Both the position numbers and the translations under genes were made by a program. The notes under the pieces were generated by a model. That model worked only from the letters and a program-made list of their open reading frames with translations, made no database searches and was not told where the DNA came from. Of a stretch of DNA of 64,000 nt, positions 8,956-16,455 are shown in pieces. The DNA is from Bacteroidota bacterium (GTDB taxonomy: Bacteria > Bacteroidota > Bacteroidia > Cytophagales > Cyclobacteriaceae). The stretch spans positions 248,001-312,000 of the forward strand of contig JAEYWY010000030.1 of NCBI GenBank assembly GCA_023428695.1, written 5' to 3'. How positions within the stretch are numbered: the first letter of the stretch is position 1; each line of letters begins with the position of its first letter.

Positions 8956-10671
8956 CTATTTCTTCTCTTTGCCGGTAGTCGACATGTAGATAGGACCATC
9001 AGGCTTCAGCGTGATAAAGTCAATTTCAGTTCCAACAAAGCCAATATAGTTTGTCGTCGAACGAATAATATTATCGTATTTGAAATCTACCACCTGCTTC
9101 TGTGAGAGAAGCGAGTACAGACCACATTTTCCATTTGAACGAATAACAAGGAGGTTATCGTTCTCGGAAACGACATCTTCAAACTGCGGCTCCATAAGTG
9201 TCTTCCCGAGCTTGTCGATTACTCCGTACTTTCCATTCTTATCCTTCGCCTTCAGGTAAAGGAAAGAGGGCGCATAGTATGATTCACGTTGCGTACGATA
9301 AAGCGGCGCGATGTCAGAAAAGTTGCCCTCAGTTACGACCCTGCCCTGCTCGTTGAGAAGGAAGAATTGTTTGCCTTTAGCTGCGCGATACATCGGCTGA
9401 TCACCATCGCGATCCTTCAACGGCTCAAGGGTTGTATATTCGATTTCAGTCACCTGTTTGCCGAACTGGTTCAGCAAACCAAACTTGCCACCTTTTTCAA
9501 CAACAAGTGTTTTTGCTCCGTCTGAGATATTATCAAATTCGCACGTCAAAATTTCAGTGGGCATCCCGTTGTTCACACGAACAAGACCACACTTGCCATT
9601 CTGAATCGAAATGATGTTGTTATAGTAGCCCTTCTTCACGTTATCGTAATTGAACGGCAGCGTTACCCGGCCATCGATGAGCATGAATCCATACTTACCA
9701 TCCTTGTTTCTCACAAGGTAAGACCCGTCGGAGTAGTGACTGTCACCAAATTCGAGATATGTGATTGGAACGATAATCTTTTCATTCCTGTCAACCACAC
9801 CGTACCGGCCACTCTCTCTTACGATAAAGTATTCACTGTTCAATGACGACGTGCGGACCTCATCATACCATTTTTTGAAGATCGGCTTGTTGTTAATATC
9901 GACGATGTTCGCCTTCGTTCCTTTGGTTACAACAAAGTATGATTCGCGATCCAGTCGCCGCAGTCTGGTATATTCACACGGAACAGTGAGTTTTCTTTCG
10001 ATAATACTGTAAATACCCCATATATCATCGACGGACACCATTACATAGTTGTCGATGCCATGCACACGTTCCTGGCGATTCCACGCAAAAGGCGCAAGCA
10101 GGACATTGTTATTGTCAATCAGTCCCCACTTATTATCCTTTTTGGCTGCGAATACATTATTCCCGAGACTGTAAAGTTCCTGATAAATGATCGGGATAGT
10201 CCAACGCTTTTCGTTCAGATTGAACAAACCCCAGGCGGCACGGTTTATGGAAAGCACAAGTTCGTAGTTGTTCGGGTTCGATCCTGTGCTGAAAATATGC
10301 GGCAAAAGCACATTGCCGTCCTTATCAACAACACCCTGACCGGCGTAACGGTTTTGATCGTTCTTTATCCAATAATAGTCGTACCGGTCGTTAATACTTC
10401 CTGATACGGCATACTTCGGATTGAAACGAATGCTTTTAACAGGTTCAAAGTTGAAATTCGAAACATTCGAAACCTGCTGCACAGGTTCCTCGACTACCAT
10501 AACAACTTCCTCAACCACATCATCGTCATCAAGTGAAATCGAGAATTCTTCTGCTTCGGCAGATGCGGGTTTTGTTTTTGAAGAGGCCTTGTCAGATTGA
10601 ACTGCGGGGCGATTGGTAGCACATGAAAGCGCCGTGATGCAACAGAGTGCGATTAAAATGTTTCGTAACAT
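8956..10671 (-). CDS. WG-repeat lipoprotein
   Basis: A 571-residue lipoprotein: the signal peptide ends in the lipobox ALSC (Cys17), followed by a low-complexity acidic linker (about residues 25-65). The rest is about ten WG/KWG-type repeats, each a G-[LFIV]-[IV]-[DN] core followed by a P-x-x-[YF] element (for example KWGLIDNNN and RYGVVDRNE), expected to form a beta-propeller or beta-solenoid. WG-repeat proteins are common in Bacteroidota envelopes, but their role is generally unknown; they are thought to bind partners rather than catalyse. Single-gene unit with its own terminator at 8895-8931. Confidence 0.88.
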   Translation of the reverse strand: MLRNILIALCCITALSCATNRPAVQSDKASSKTKPASAEAEEFSISLDDDDVVEEVVMVVEEPVQQVSNVSNFNFEPVKSIRFNPKYAVSGSINDRYDYYWIKNDQNRYAGQGVVDKDGNVLLPHIFSTGSNPNNYELVLSINRAAWGLFNLNEKRWTIPIIYQELYSLGNNVFAAKKDNKWGLIDNNNVLLAPFAWNRQERVHGIDNYVMVSVDDIWGIYSIIERKLTVPCEYTRLRRLDRESYFVVTKGTKANIVDINNKPIFKKWYDEVRTSSLNSEYFIVRESGRYGVVDRNEKIIVPITYLEFGDSHYSDGSYLVRNKDGKYGFMLIDGRVTLPFNYDNVKKGYYNNIISIQNGKCGLVRVNNGMPTEILTCEFDNISDGAKTLVVEKGGKFGLLNQFGKQVTEIEYTTLEPLKDRDGDQPMYRAAKGKQFFLLNEQGRVVTEGNFSDIAPLYRTQRESYYAPSFLYLKAKDKNGKYGVIDKLGKTLMEPQFEDVVSENDNLLVIRSNGKCGLYSLLSQKQVVDFKYDNIIRSTTNYIGFVGTEIDFITLKPDGPIYMSTTGKEKK

Positions 10672-11029
10672 ATGATTGCTAACTGAATTACAATAACAGG
10701 CGGCAATTTCGAAAAATTATCCAACTGCCGGCAATAGTCTTAAGACAACCTCGTGCAGGTAATGACAGAAAATCCCCCGGCACAGCAGCTTACATCACAA
10801 AATTCACCTCCTGCGTAAGATCGAGCTACCTTTGATAGCACCATAGCGGGTACCAAAAAGCGTGCTTCCTTCAAAAATCGGCAGACCACCCCTATTTCCT
10901 TACATACGTCGCGTTGAGCGCAAATGTGTTTCCGTGATGATACCCCACGGTGAAAAAGTCATATCGCAAACTGCTATAGGTCAACCCTGAAAACCGGGCC
11001 GAGCCCTATGTTTGGACAAAGACCAAAAT
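10672..11029. other. Intergenic region, no gene recognised
   Basis: About 360 bp between the start of the WG-repeat lipoprotein and a small hypothetical gene on the other strand. It should contain both promoters, but I found no clear -33/-7 pair, RNA structure or repeat. Confidence 0.5.
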
Positions 11030-11422
11030 ATGACAGGCGACAATATACAATATGAACTGAATACGCGCCTGGATATCGAATATGTCGTGCGCGATTTTAT
11101 CGAAGCACATTGCAGTAGCCATGGTTTCGGTCAAGGCAACGAAACGAACGTAGAAATCCGGGGCGATGCAAGAGAGGTAGCCGCTCATATAGCACGACTG
11201 GAGGCGATCCGGCAAATCATCCATCATGTACCCGATGGTCACCTTACAAAGTGCCTTACAGAAATCAGTAATCTTTTGGACCAGTTTCTCAGAAAGCATG
11301 CGTTGATTGGCTATGCGTCAACAAGAAAGATCGCCAAAGCCGAACACAATGACGAAGTACTGTCACTGCTTTCTGCAAGCGTAAGCACTGAAAGTGTTCT
11401 CGAGCAGGAAGTCTCTGCCTGA
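11030..11422 (+). CDS. Hypothetical protein
   Basis: A 130-residue frame from the ATG at 11030 (a TTG at 11012 is in frame; no good ribosome site supports either). It lacks a signal peptide, membrane segment or motif I know. The middle is helical (DAREVAAHIARLEAIRQIIHH) and the C-terminus Ser-rich. It reads toward the L,D-transpeptidase 99 bp downstream. An overlapping minus-strand frame exists, so the coding call rests mainly on length. Confidence 0.4.
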   Translation: MTGDNIQYELNTRLDIEYVVRDFIEAHCSSHGFGQGNETNVEIRGDAREVAAHIARLEAIRQIIHHVPDGHLTKCLTEISNLLDQFLRKHALIGYASTRKIAKAEHNDEVLSLLSASVSTESVLEQEVSA

Positions 11423-11521
11423 CTAATATTCTGATTTTTCGGGATAAGCCTCTTCGCGCATGCATCCAATAATCATGGCATTCGTGAATAAGAATGGGGA
11501 GATTCCGATATACAAACGCTT

Positions 11522-12946
11522 ATGAAAACGTGGAGCTTTTGTCTTGTGCTGTGTGCAATGTTCATCATCAACGGCTCCGAATATGTTTCGGTACACAAGA
11601 CTGTTGCAACCATAAGTGAAGATTCACAGGTCCGGATTGACTCCGTCTGGCTTAAGCAACAGGACCTCTTCGCGCATAAAAGTGTTAACGCAATTTATCG
11701 TGCAAATTCCTACGCACTGATATGGCATCATGGCCGGATAACGCTACCCCGGGCTACAGCCCTGCTTGAAATGTTGACAAACGCCGATCAATACGGACTG
11801 ATCGGCGCGGAATACAACCTGGATAAAGCAGACAGTCTTGCTAACGTTGCTCCGTCCGACGCGGTAACAGCCCAACGGGATGTGATAATCACGGATGCGT
11901 ACTTCAAATTCGCGTCGCATCTTCGGAGTGGAAGGTTAAAACAAGACGGAACGCTGCGTTCAATAGAGACTGATGTTGATACGACGCTGATATCGTCCGC
12001 ACTGGAACCGGTATCCACCGAAGCGTTTCGCAGTGTGCTCGAGAATAGTCAACCGGGTGACATACACTTCAAATCGTTAAGTAAAGCATACAGGACGACG
12101 CTGGTTGAATACAAACGCTATCTGATCACGGAAGACACAATTTCAGCCTTAGGGACACAACTTTTGAAGATGGCCATCAACCTCGAGCGGCTGAGGTGGG
12201 ACTACGGCAATTTCGACGCCCAACATATACTTGTAAACATTCCTGCATATGAAGTCGCAGTCTACGAAGATGACTCGCTGGTGCTGTCATCCAAAGTGAT
12301 CGTCGGCACAAATGTAACACGGACGCCCGAACTCAGTAGTTACATTTCCTGTTTTCGGATTTATCCTTACTGGCACGTTCCGCGAAGTATCGCCACGAAG
12401 GAAATACTCCCGACACTAAAACGGGACCCCGGCTACCTTGAGCGGATGCGGTTTGATGTGCTGAATACAAAAGGCCAACGGGTTGACCATTCAAACATCG
12501 ATTGGAAAAAATACTCCGCGTCGAACTTCCCGTTCATCCTCCGCCAACGTGAAGGCACGGACAACTCGCTGGGCATTGTGAAATTTGAATTCGAAAATCG
12601 CTACGGTGTGTATCTGCATGACACGAATGCGAAAGGACTTTTCAATCAGACGGTTCGCGCATTCAGTCACGGTTGCGTTCGCGTGGAGAAGGCAACCGAA
12701 CTTGCACGTTATCTCAACCGGACCAATGGCGGTGGAGCATCAGACGAAGACCTCACGGCGTATTTTCAGGAAAAGAAGCGAAGAGATGTAAACTTATCGC
12801 GCCAAGCACAAATCCTTATCCGATACTGGACTGCGGATGAGAAGGGTGTTTATGATGATGTATATGGGCGGGATGAGAAGTTGCTTGAAATGTTTAGCGA
12901 GTTGCTTCCTGAGGAGAGAGGACTGGTATCAATGGAAGCGCCCTGA
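11522..12946 (+). CDS. L,D-transpeptidase, YcbB/LdtD-like
   Basis: Periplasmic cysteine transpeptidase that forms 3-3 peptidoglycan cross-links or attaches proteins to the wall. The 474-residue protein has an N-terminal signal/anchor (WSFCLVLCAMFIINGS), a scaffold domain in the YcbB manner (about residues 50-220) and a YkuD catalytic domain (about 235-420). The active-site motif SHGCVRV (about 383-389, Cys nucleophile) and the upstream YLHDT loop are intact. YcbB-type enzymes often have a peptidoglycan-binding domain, which is not obvious here. Single gene; no terminator seen directly after it. The 12947-13178 stretch downstream holds nothing I recognise. Confidence 0.92.
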   Translation: MKTWSFCLVLCAMFIINGSEYVSVHKTVATISEDSQVRIDSVWLKQQDLFAHKSVNAIYRANSYALIWHHGRITLPRATALLEMLTNADQYGLIGAEYNLDKADSLANVAPSDAVTAQRDVIITDAYFKFASHLRSGRLKQDGTLRSIETDVDTTLISSALEPVSTEAFRSVLENSQPGDIHFKSLSKAYRTTLVEYKRYLITEDTISALGTQLLKMAINLERLRWDYGNFDAQHILVNIPAYEVAVYEDDSLVLSSKVIVGTNVTRTPELSSYISCFRIYPYWHVPRSIATKEILPTLKRDPGYLERMRFDVLNTKGQRVDHSNIDWKKYSASNFPFILRQREGTDNSLGIVKFEFENRYGVYLHDTNAKGLFNQTVRAFSHGCVRVEKATELARYLNRTNGGGASDEDLTAYFQEKKRRDVNLSRQAQILIRYWTADEKGVYDDVYGRDEKLLEMFSELLPEERGLVSMEAP

Positions 12947-13178
12947 ATTCGCTCGCACAAAGGAATTCGGGATCGTCGCTGAATGATACTTTGATTTCTA
13001 GTTGGAGAGCCGTACAGAAATTCCTTGCGCTCCATCGCGTCGATGCGACCTCGCGGTGAAAAAGGGTCCGCTTCGCCAAAAAGCTAGGCACTCAGGTCCC
13101 GATAAAAAAGGCTAGTCGCCAGAAGCTATTCGGCCCTCCTTTGAATCGGAAATCGTGCCAGTCAGGATCAACCCATGA

Positions 13179-13206
13179 AAAAGGCAGTCACATAATGTAA
13201 CTACCT
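13179..13206 (-). terminator. Terminator after tRNA relic 1 / GIY-YIG gene
   Basis: On the minus strand GGTAGTTAC and GTGACTGCC pair (two G-U wobbles) around a short loop, followed by TTTTT. It lies just beyond the 3' end of the tRNA relic at 13220-13300, as expected for a terminator that once ended that tRNA transcript. Confidence 0.65.
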
Positions 13207-13219
13207 AATTATCAAGGTG

Positions 13220-13300
13220 TGGGCCCAGCAGGGCACGATCCTGCGACCCCCTGATTATGAGTCAGTCCCGATAGCTATCGGGATAACCAGCTGAGTTATC
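13220..13300 (-). pseudogene. tRNA(CAT) relic 1, with an inserted 18-bp palindrome
   Basis: The minus strand matches the intact tRNA at 13615-13688 from the D-arm to the discriminator base: the anticodon arm (CTGACTCATAATCAG), variable loop, T-arm (GCAGGATCGTGCCCTGC) and 3' acceptor strand are identical. The 5' acceptor strand is lost. Between the D-arm and the anticodon arm, the seven bases AGAGCAC are replaced by a longer piece containing the perfect palindrome TCCCGATAGCTATCGGGA (13266-13283). It cannot fold as a tRNA. It overlaps the 3' end of the GIY-YIG gene, which takes its last 13 codons from it. Confidence 0.85.
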
Positions 13301-13579
13301 TGAAAATCTGTTTATTAGTTTCTCCCGCATTTCAGGATAACGGGCCAAATTCTCTATATATCTGGAGCTCTTCATTGATTTGATATGAAACTCCACTTTT
13401 AATGCAGTCGATTTGTCGGGACAAGGAATCAACAGATACAGTTCCCAGTCTTTTGCTTTTGATGTATACGTTGAAAAACCAGTCTTATGCATTTCCAGAC
13501 GCATGGAGAAATCGCTCGTTTCGCCAACGTAGTATTTTTCCAGACTAAGGCTGCGAAGGATGTAACAATAATGAGGCAT
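13262..13579 (-). CDS. GIY-YIG nuclease family protein ending inside a tRNA relic
   Basis: A 105-residue GIY-YIG domain protein of the small UPF0213/YhbQ type. HYCYILRS and KYYVGETSD are the GIY and YIG strands; the catalytic Arg is in SMRLEMHK and the metal-binding Glu probably in LKVEFHIKS. The ATG lies 35 bp beyond the intact tRNA(CAT), just past its terminator hairpin, on the same strand. The last 13 codons (SDNSAGYPDSYRD) and the stop are the D-arm, inserted palindrome and anticodon-stem start of tRNA relic 1. Possible roles are DNA repair or a minimal tRNA-associated homing element; the sequence cannot decide. The domain is complete before the tRNA-derived tail, so activity is plausible. 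Confidence 0.85.
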   Translation of the reverse strand: MPHYCYILRSLSLEKYYVGETSDFSMRLEMHKTGFSTYTSKAKDWELYLLIPCPDKSTALKVEFHIKSMKSSRYIENLARYPEMREKLINRFSDNSAGYPDSYRD

Positions 13580-13584
13580 AACGT

Positions 13585-13613
13585 AAAGACTCCGGCGTAT
13601 GGCCGAAGTCTTT
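13585..13613 (-). terminator. Hairpin after tRNA(CAT)
   Basis: AAAGACT and CGG pair with CCG and AGTCTTT around GTAT (one mismatch). The stem lies directly 3' of the tRNA on the minus strand, and the stem itself ends in TCTTT. It separates the tRNA from the GIY-YIG ATG. Confidence 0.55.
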
Positions 13614-13614
13614 G

Positions 13615-13688
13615 TGGGCCCAGCAGGGCACGATCCTGCGACCCCCTGATTATGAGTCAGGTGCTCTAACCAGCTGAGCTATGGGCCC
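13615..13688 (-). tRNA. tRNA with CAT anticodon (elongator Met, or Ile2 if lysidine-modified)
   Basis: A 74-nt cloverleaf without encoded CCA: acceptor GGGCCCA/TGGGCCC, D-stem GCTC/GAGC with a 9-nt loop containing GG, anticodon stem CCTGA/TCAGG with loop CTCATAA, 5-nt variable loop, T-stem GCAGG/CCTGC, discriminator A. All stems pair perfectly. CAT fits elongator Met or tRNA-Ile2(CAU); an initiator is less likely because the anticodon stem lacks the three G-C pairs. The T-loop reads ATCGTGC, so positions 54 and 58 are A and T instead of the near-universal T and A. Two damaged copies lie at 13220-13300 and 15937-16006. Confidence 0.9.
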
Positions 13689-13700
13689 TGAAACAGTTCG

Positions 13701-13731
13701 CAATTTTAGCGCATTGCCTCCTAAATCCCAA
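13701..13731 (-). promoter_or_regulatory. Promoter of tRNA(CAT)
   Basis: On the minus strand TTG, 20 bp, TAAAATTG: close to the Bacteroidota consensus TTTG-N19-21-TAnnTTTG, with the -7 element 12 bp before the mature 5' end. The same -7 sequence survives beside tRNA relic 2 (16019-16026). Confidence 0.55.
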
Positions 13732-13771
13732 GACCCGCCACTCCATCTTCTATATTTTCCATGTTATCGGC

Positions 13772-14120
13772 CCTAAAACTCATCTGCCCCATATCATACT
13801 TCGCGCCGTTAAGCCGGATGTCGCCAAAAAATTCGCTGGGAATCGCGTAAGCCGAGACATGCCTTTCTCCCGCGCAGGCGAGCCGCTGGCGAGCCGGTAA
13901 CTGTCGGCGCCCGATTTACACACTTCAGATCCGCGATACTTTTGGTGACGATGTTATAATAAGACTCAACGTTCGTCATTGAATTAAGCTTCATAATGCA
14001 TGCACTGTCGCCGTATTTGGAATAAAGTCCCGGATTCACGACGATGTTGTTCATTACAATGTTCCTCGGCACTTTTTCGGCGTACACGCGAATTCCCCTC
14101 GACTTCCGATTTACCAACCG
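13772..14120 (-). pseudogene. C-terminal fragment of a beta-helix protein gene, frameshifted
   Basis: Degraded paralogue of the gene at 16090-17493. Minus-strand translation gives VNRKSRGIRVY, then KVPRNIVMNNIVVNPG, parallel to VNPKEVGIRMY and KVPKNIVMNNIVVNPG in the intact gene, then SYYNIVTKSIADLK against SYNNILTRKIADLK. After IADLK the frame shifts, and the rest (equivalent to the SSPAREKG and GADEF region) is read only in another frame. Nothing corresponding to the first three quarters of the paralogue is present. It is the protein half of duplication unit A. Confidence 0.85.
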
Positions 14121-14212
14121 TCAACCCTTACAGGCATTCGATACTCTTGATTTATCCTCCGACGTCTCAACGCATAATGGCCTGAAAGCAGATCGCCGTA
14201 TTGATCCGGTCG

Positions 14213-15301
14213 TCAGAAATGTTTCAAAGGAAGGTAGACTTTGAATACGGACCCCTCGTCGACTTCGCTTTTTACTTCGACCCTGCCTCCCAGGGATTCG
14301 GCCTGAAAGCGAGTAATGTAGAGACCAAGACCCTTTGCATCCGGGACGTCGTGAAATGTTTTGTAGAGTTGAAATAGCTGACTTCCATACTTTTTCAGGT
14401 CAATACCCCGACCGTTATCGCTAACGGATATGCAGACCGTATCTCCTCGCACAACAGCACTGACGGTAACAGTGGCGGGACGCTCGGGATGGCGATATTT
14501 AATTGCATTTGAAATCAGGTTCAATAAGATACTCTCGAGGTACGCGGGAATAACAGGGACGGACAGATCATGATCAATCCGGTTGATTATTTTCGCCTCG
14601 GAGGATTCGATCTGCGTTCCGAGGATGGTGATGACCTTGTTAACGTACTTATACACTTTGACTTTTTCGCGCTTCAGACAGTTGAGGTTTTGCACCTGGA
14701 CGATGTCTTTAAGATTCTCGACTGTAAATGAGAACGCTTCCGAAATGGTTCGCAACTTTTCCATAAGAAACGCATCCTGATTGCCGGATCCCGGCTCTTC
14801 AAGAAGCCTGAGGATATCTTTGAAATTGCGAGAATAGGTTACCAGATTGTGTGATACCACGTTTGCGAAATTCAGCAACCGCTTGTTTTGCATTGAAACA
14901 ATAGCGTTTGTTTGCTGGAGCTTCTTTTCGAGTTTTTTTACACCTGAAATGTCAGCGACATGCACGAAGAAACCAATCACCTCGCCGTCGGAGATGTCCG
15001 GAATATACGTGGCCAGCGAATAGCGCAGCTCTCCGGAGGGTGTGGGTATCTCACGTTCAAAAACCTGTTCACGCCCGAGAAGCGCGCCTGAAATGTATTT
15101 GAGATTCTTCGCATAAAGATCCGGCCCCAGTAAATCCTTCAAATTGATTTTATCCACCATTTCATCCCTGGTTTTACCGAACCAATCGACGTAAGCGGCA
15201 TTTGCGAAACGGCACATAAGATTGCGATCCCAGTAAGCCAGCATCGCTGTCACATGATCTGCCACCCGTAATCCAACCTCCCGTAGTTTATGAGTATTCA
15301 T
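14213..15301 (-). CDS. PAS-domain sensor histidine kinase
   Basis: A 362-residue soluble kinase without membrane segments. The N-terminal PAS domain (about 12-120) includes NAAYVDWFGK and a PAC-like end (GFFVHVADISG), followed by a coiled coil (about 120-142), a DHp helix with the phospho-acceptor in VVSHNL (His151), and an HATPase domain: N-box LNLISNAIKYRHPE, G1 DNGRGI, G2 GLGLYI. The His neighbourhood SHNL rather than SHEL/F places it in the Bacteroidota group that often pairs with short single-domain receivers; none is adjacent, though three lie at 44.6-46.1 kb. It sits between the two copies of the tRNA duplication, so it was probably there or inserted when that event happened. Confidence 0.9.
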   Translation of the reverse strand: MNTHKLREVGLRVADHVTAMLAYWDRNLMCRFANAAYVDWFGKTRDEMVDKINLKDLLGPDLYAKNLKYISGALLGREQVFEREIPTPSGELRYSLATYIPDISDGEVIGFFVHVADISGVKKLEKKLQQTNAIVSMQNKRLLNFANVVSHNLVTYSRNFKDILRLLEEPGSGNQDAFLMEKLRTISEAFSFTVENLKDIVQVQNLNCLKREKVKVYKYVNKVITILGTQIESSEAKIINRIDHDLSVPVIPAYLESILLNLISNAIKYRHPERPATVTVSAVVRGDTVCISVSDNGRGIDLKKYGSQLFQLYKTFHDVPDAKGLGLYITRFQAESLGGRVEVKSEVDEGSVFKVYLPLKHF

Positions 15302-15890
15302 ACTATTGTTATTAACCAGTTCGGTTCAATACTTCCCGGAAGAAAAAGACTAACAGGCAATCGCAGGGATTTTGCACATCGTAATGAAAAGTTTTCACGT
15401 GGCAGACGCTACCGAGGAGAACCCCCTGTATACCTTTTCGGCATCTTTCTTTTTCAGTAGACTTGATGGCGATTGTATAATGAATATGCCTGATTTTCTT
15501 TTTCAGCGCCACGACAAGACCTGCCAGTTGTCATGATTTTCATCAGTACGACTTGAAATCATCGGGAATGACAAGTGACCGAGACCAATAATCAGCCAAT
15601 ATTCGGGAAGACCGGAGGTCATGACTCTTGTGTCTCCTTGCGGGACAGCGTCCTCTTGTTATCCACATGAAAAAAATCAAACGCTCAATCCGACACCCTT
15701 CATTTGCCTCTTCAGTCACCACCCGGACGTAAGCGTCAGCATCATAAAAAAAGAATCATCAGGGCGGCAGCGACAAGCGAGGTAAGTGAGGGGAACACTG
15801 CGAGCGGTCAAAGGTTGGTTTTTGAGCGCCTATCGATTGAAGATGATGTATTCCATGACATGGATCCAATTGACCTAAGCGCCCTGCAAG
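15302..15890. other. Intergenic region without a confident gene
   Basis: About 590 bp upstream of the PAS kinase. It contains TGATTTTCATCA at 15534-15545, which resembles the operators of the respiratory region but has no -7 element at the matching distance. A short plus-strand frame (15704-15910, 68 codons, ending LSALQEKKNST) and a minus-strand frame (15312-15512) have no motif, signal peptide or ribosome site that would support them. Confidence 0.4.
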
Positions 15891-15927
15891 AGAAAAAAAA
15901 TAGCACCTAACCTCCTCGTTAAGTGCC
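15891..15927 (-). terminator. Terminator after tRNA relic 2
   Basis: On the minus strand GCACTTAA and TTAGGTGC pair (one mismatch) around CGAGGAGG, followed by TATTTTTTTT. It lies 9 bp 3' of the tRNA relic, so this relic too was once a terminated tRNA transcript. Confidence 0.75.
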
Positions 15928-15936
15928 ATTTTGAAG

Positions 15937-16006
15937 TGGGCCCAGCAGGGCACATCCTGCGACCACTGATTATGAGTCAATCCCGATAGCGATCAGATAT
16001 GGGCCC
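15937..16006 (-). pseudogene. tRNA(CAT) relic 2
   Basis: Both acceptor strands (GGGCCCA/TGGGCCC) and the core anticodon-arm sequence TGACTCATAATCA match the intact tRNA, but the D-arm is destroyed, two bases are lost after the anticodon arm and one in the T-loop. At the same position as in relic 1 it carries TCCCGATAGCGATCAGA (15981-15997), a decayed version of the palindrome TCCCGATAGCTATCGGGA. Not foldable as a tRNA. Confidence 0.85.
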
Positions 16007-16455
16007 TGAAACAATTCGCAATTTTAGTGGACTGCCCCCGAAATCCCCAAAACCCCTGACTCACTTATTCTTTTTCCTTTTCGGTCGAACTAAAACTCAT
16101 CCGCACCGATATCATACTTCGACCCGTTTAGCCGTTTGTCGCCGTAGAAGTCTTTAGGGATATCGTAAATCGATACATCCTTGCCTTTTTCGCGCGCGGG
16201 CGAACTGCTCGTCAGGCGATAGTTGTCCTTACCCGAATCCACAAACTTCAGATCGGCAATCTTACGAGTCAGGATGTTGTTGTATGACTCCAGGTTGTTC
16301 TGCGACGCCTTCACTTTCATGATGTATGAGTTCTCGCCCCTGGTTGCATACGCACCGGGGTTCACAACAATGTTATTCATCACAATGTTCTTCGGTACCT
16401 TTTCACCGTACATGCGAATGCCAACTTCTTTGGGATTGACGACTGTGTTATTCAT
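15937..16455 (-). repeat. Segmental duplication unit B (dead tRNA, intact beta-helix gene)
   Basis: Counterpart of 13615-14120: tRNA relic 2, its upstream region with the conserved CAATTTTA -7 element, and the 3' part of the beta-helix gene. Here the tRNA is broken and the protein gene intact. Confidence 0.85.

Larger units (their letters stand above)
13615..14120 (-). repeat. Segmental duplication unit A (intact tRNA, dead beta-helix gene)
   Basis: Aligns with 15937-16455 along tRNA, tRNA upstream region (GAAACAGTTCGCAATTTTAG against GAAACAATTCGCAATTTTAG) and the C-terminal part of a beta-helix protein gene. In this copy the tRNA is intact and the protein gene is broken. Confidence 0.85.

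Noticed and set aside
15704..15910. A 68-codon plus-strand frame ending before a hairpin
   Set aside because: No ribosome site, motif or signal peptide; the hairpin near 15900 is better explained as the terminator of tRNA relic 2 on the other strand.
13179..16006. Integrative element with integrase at the tRNA
   Set aside because: tRNA fragments resemble attachment-site duplications, but there is no integrase, excisionase or phage/plasmid gene between them; only the GIY-YIG gene and a kinase.
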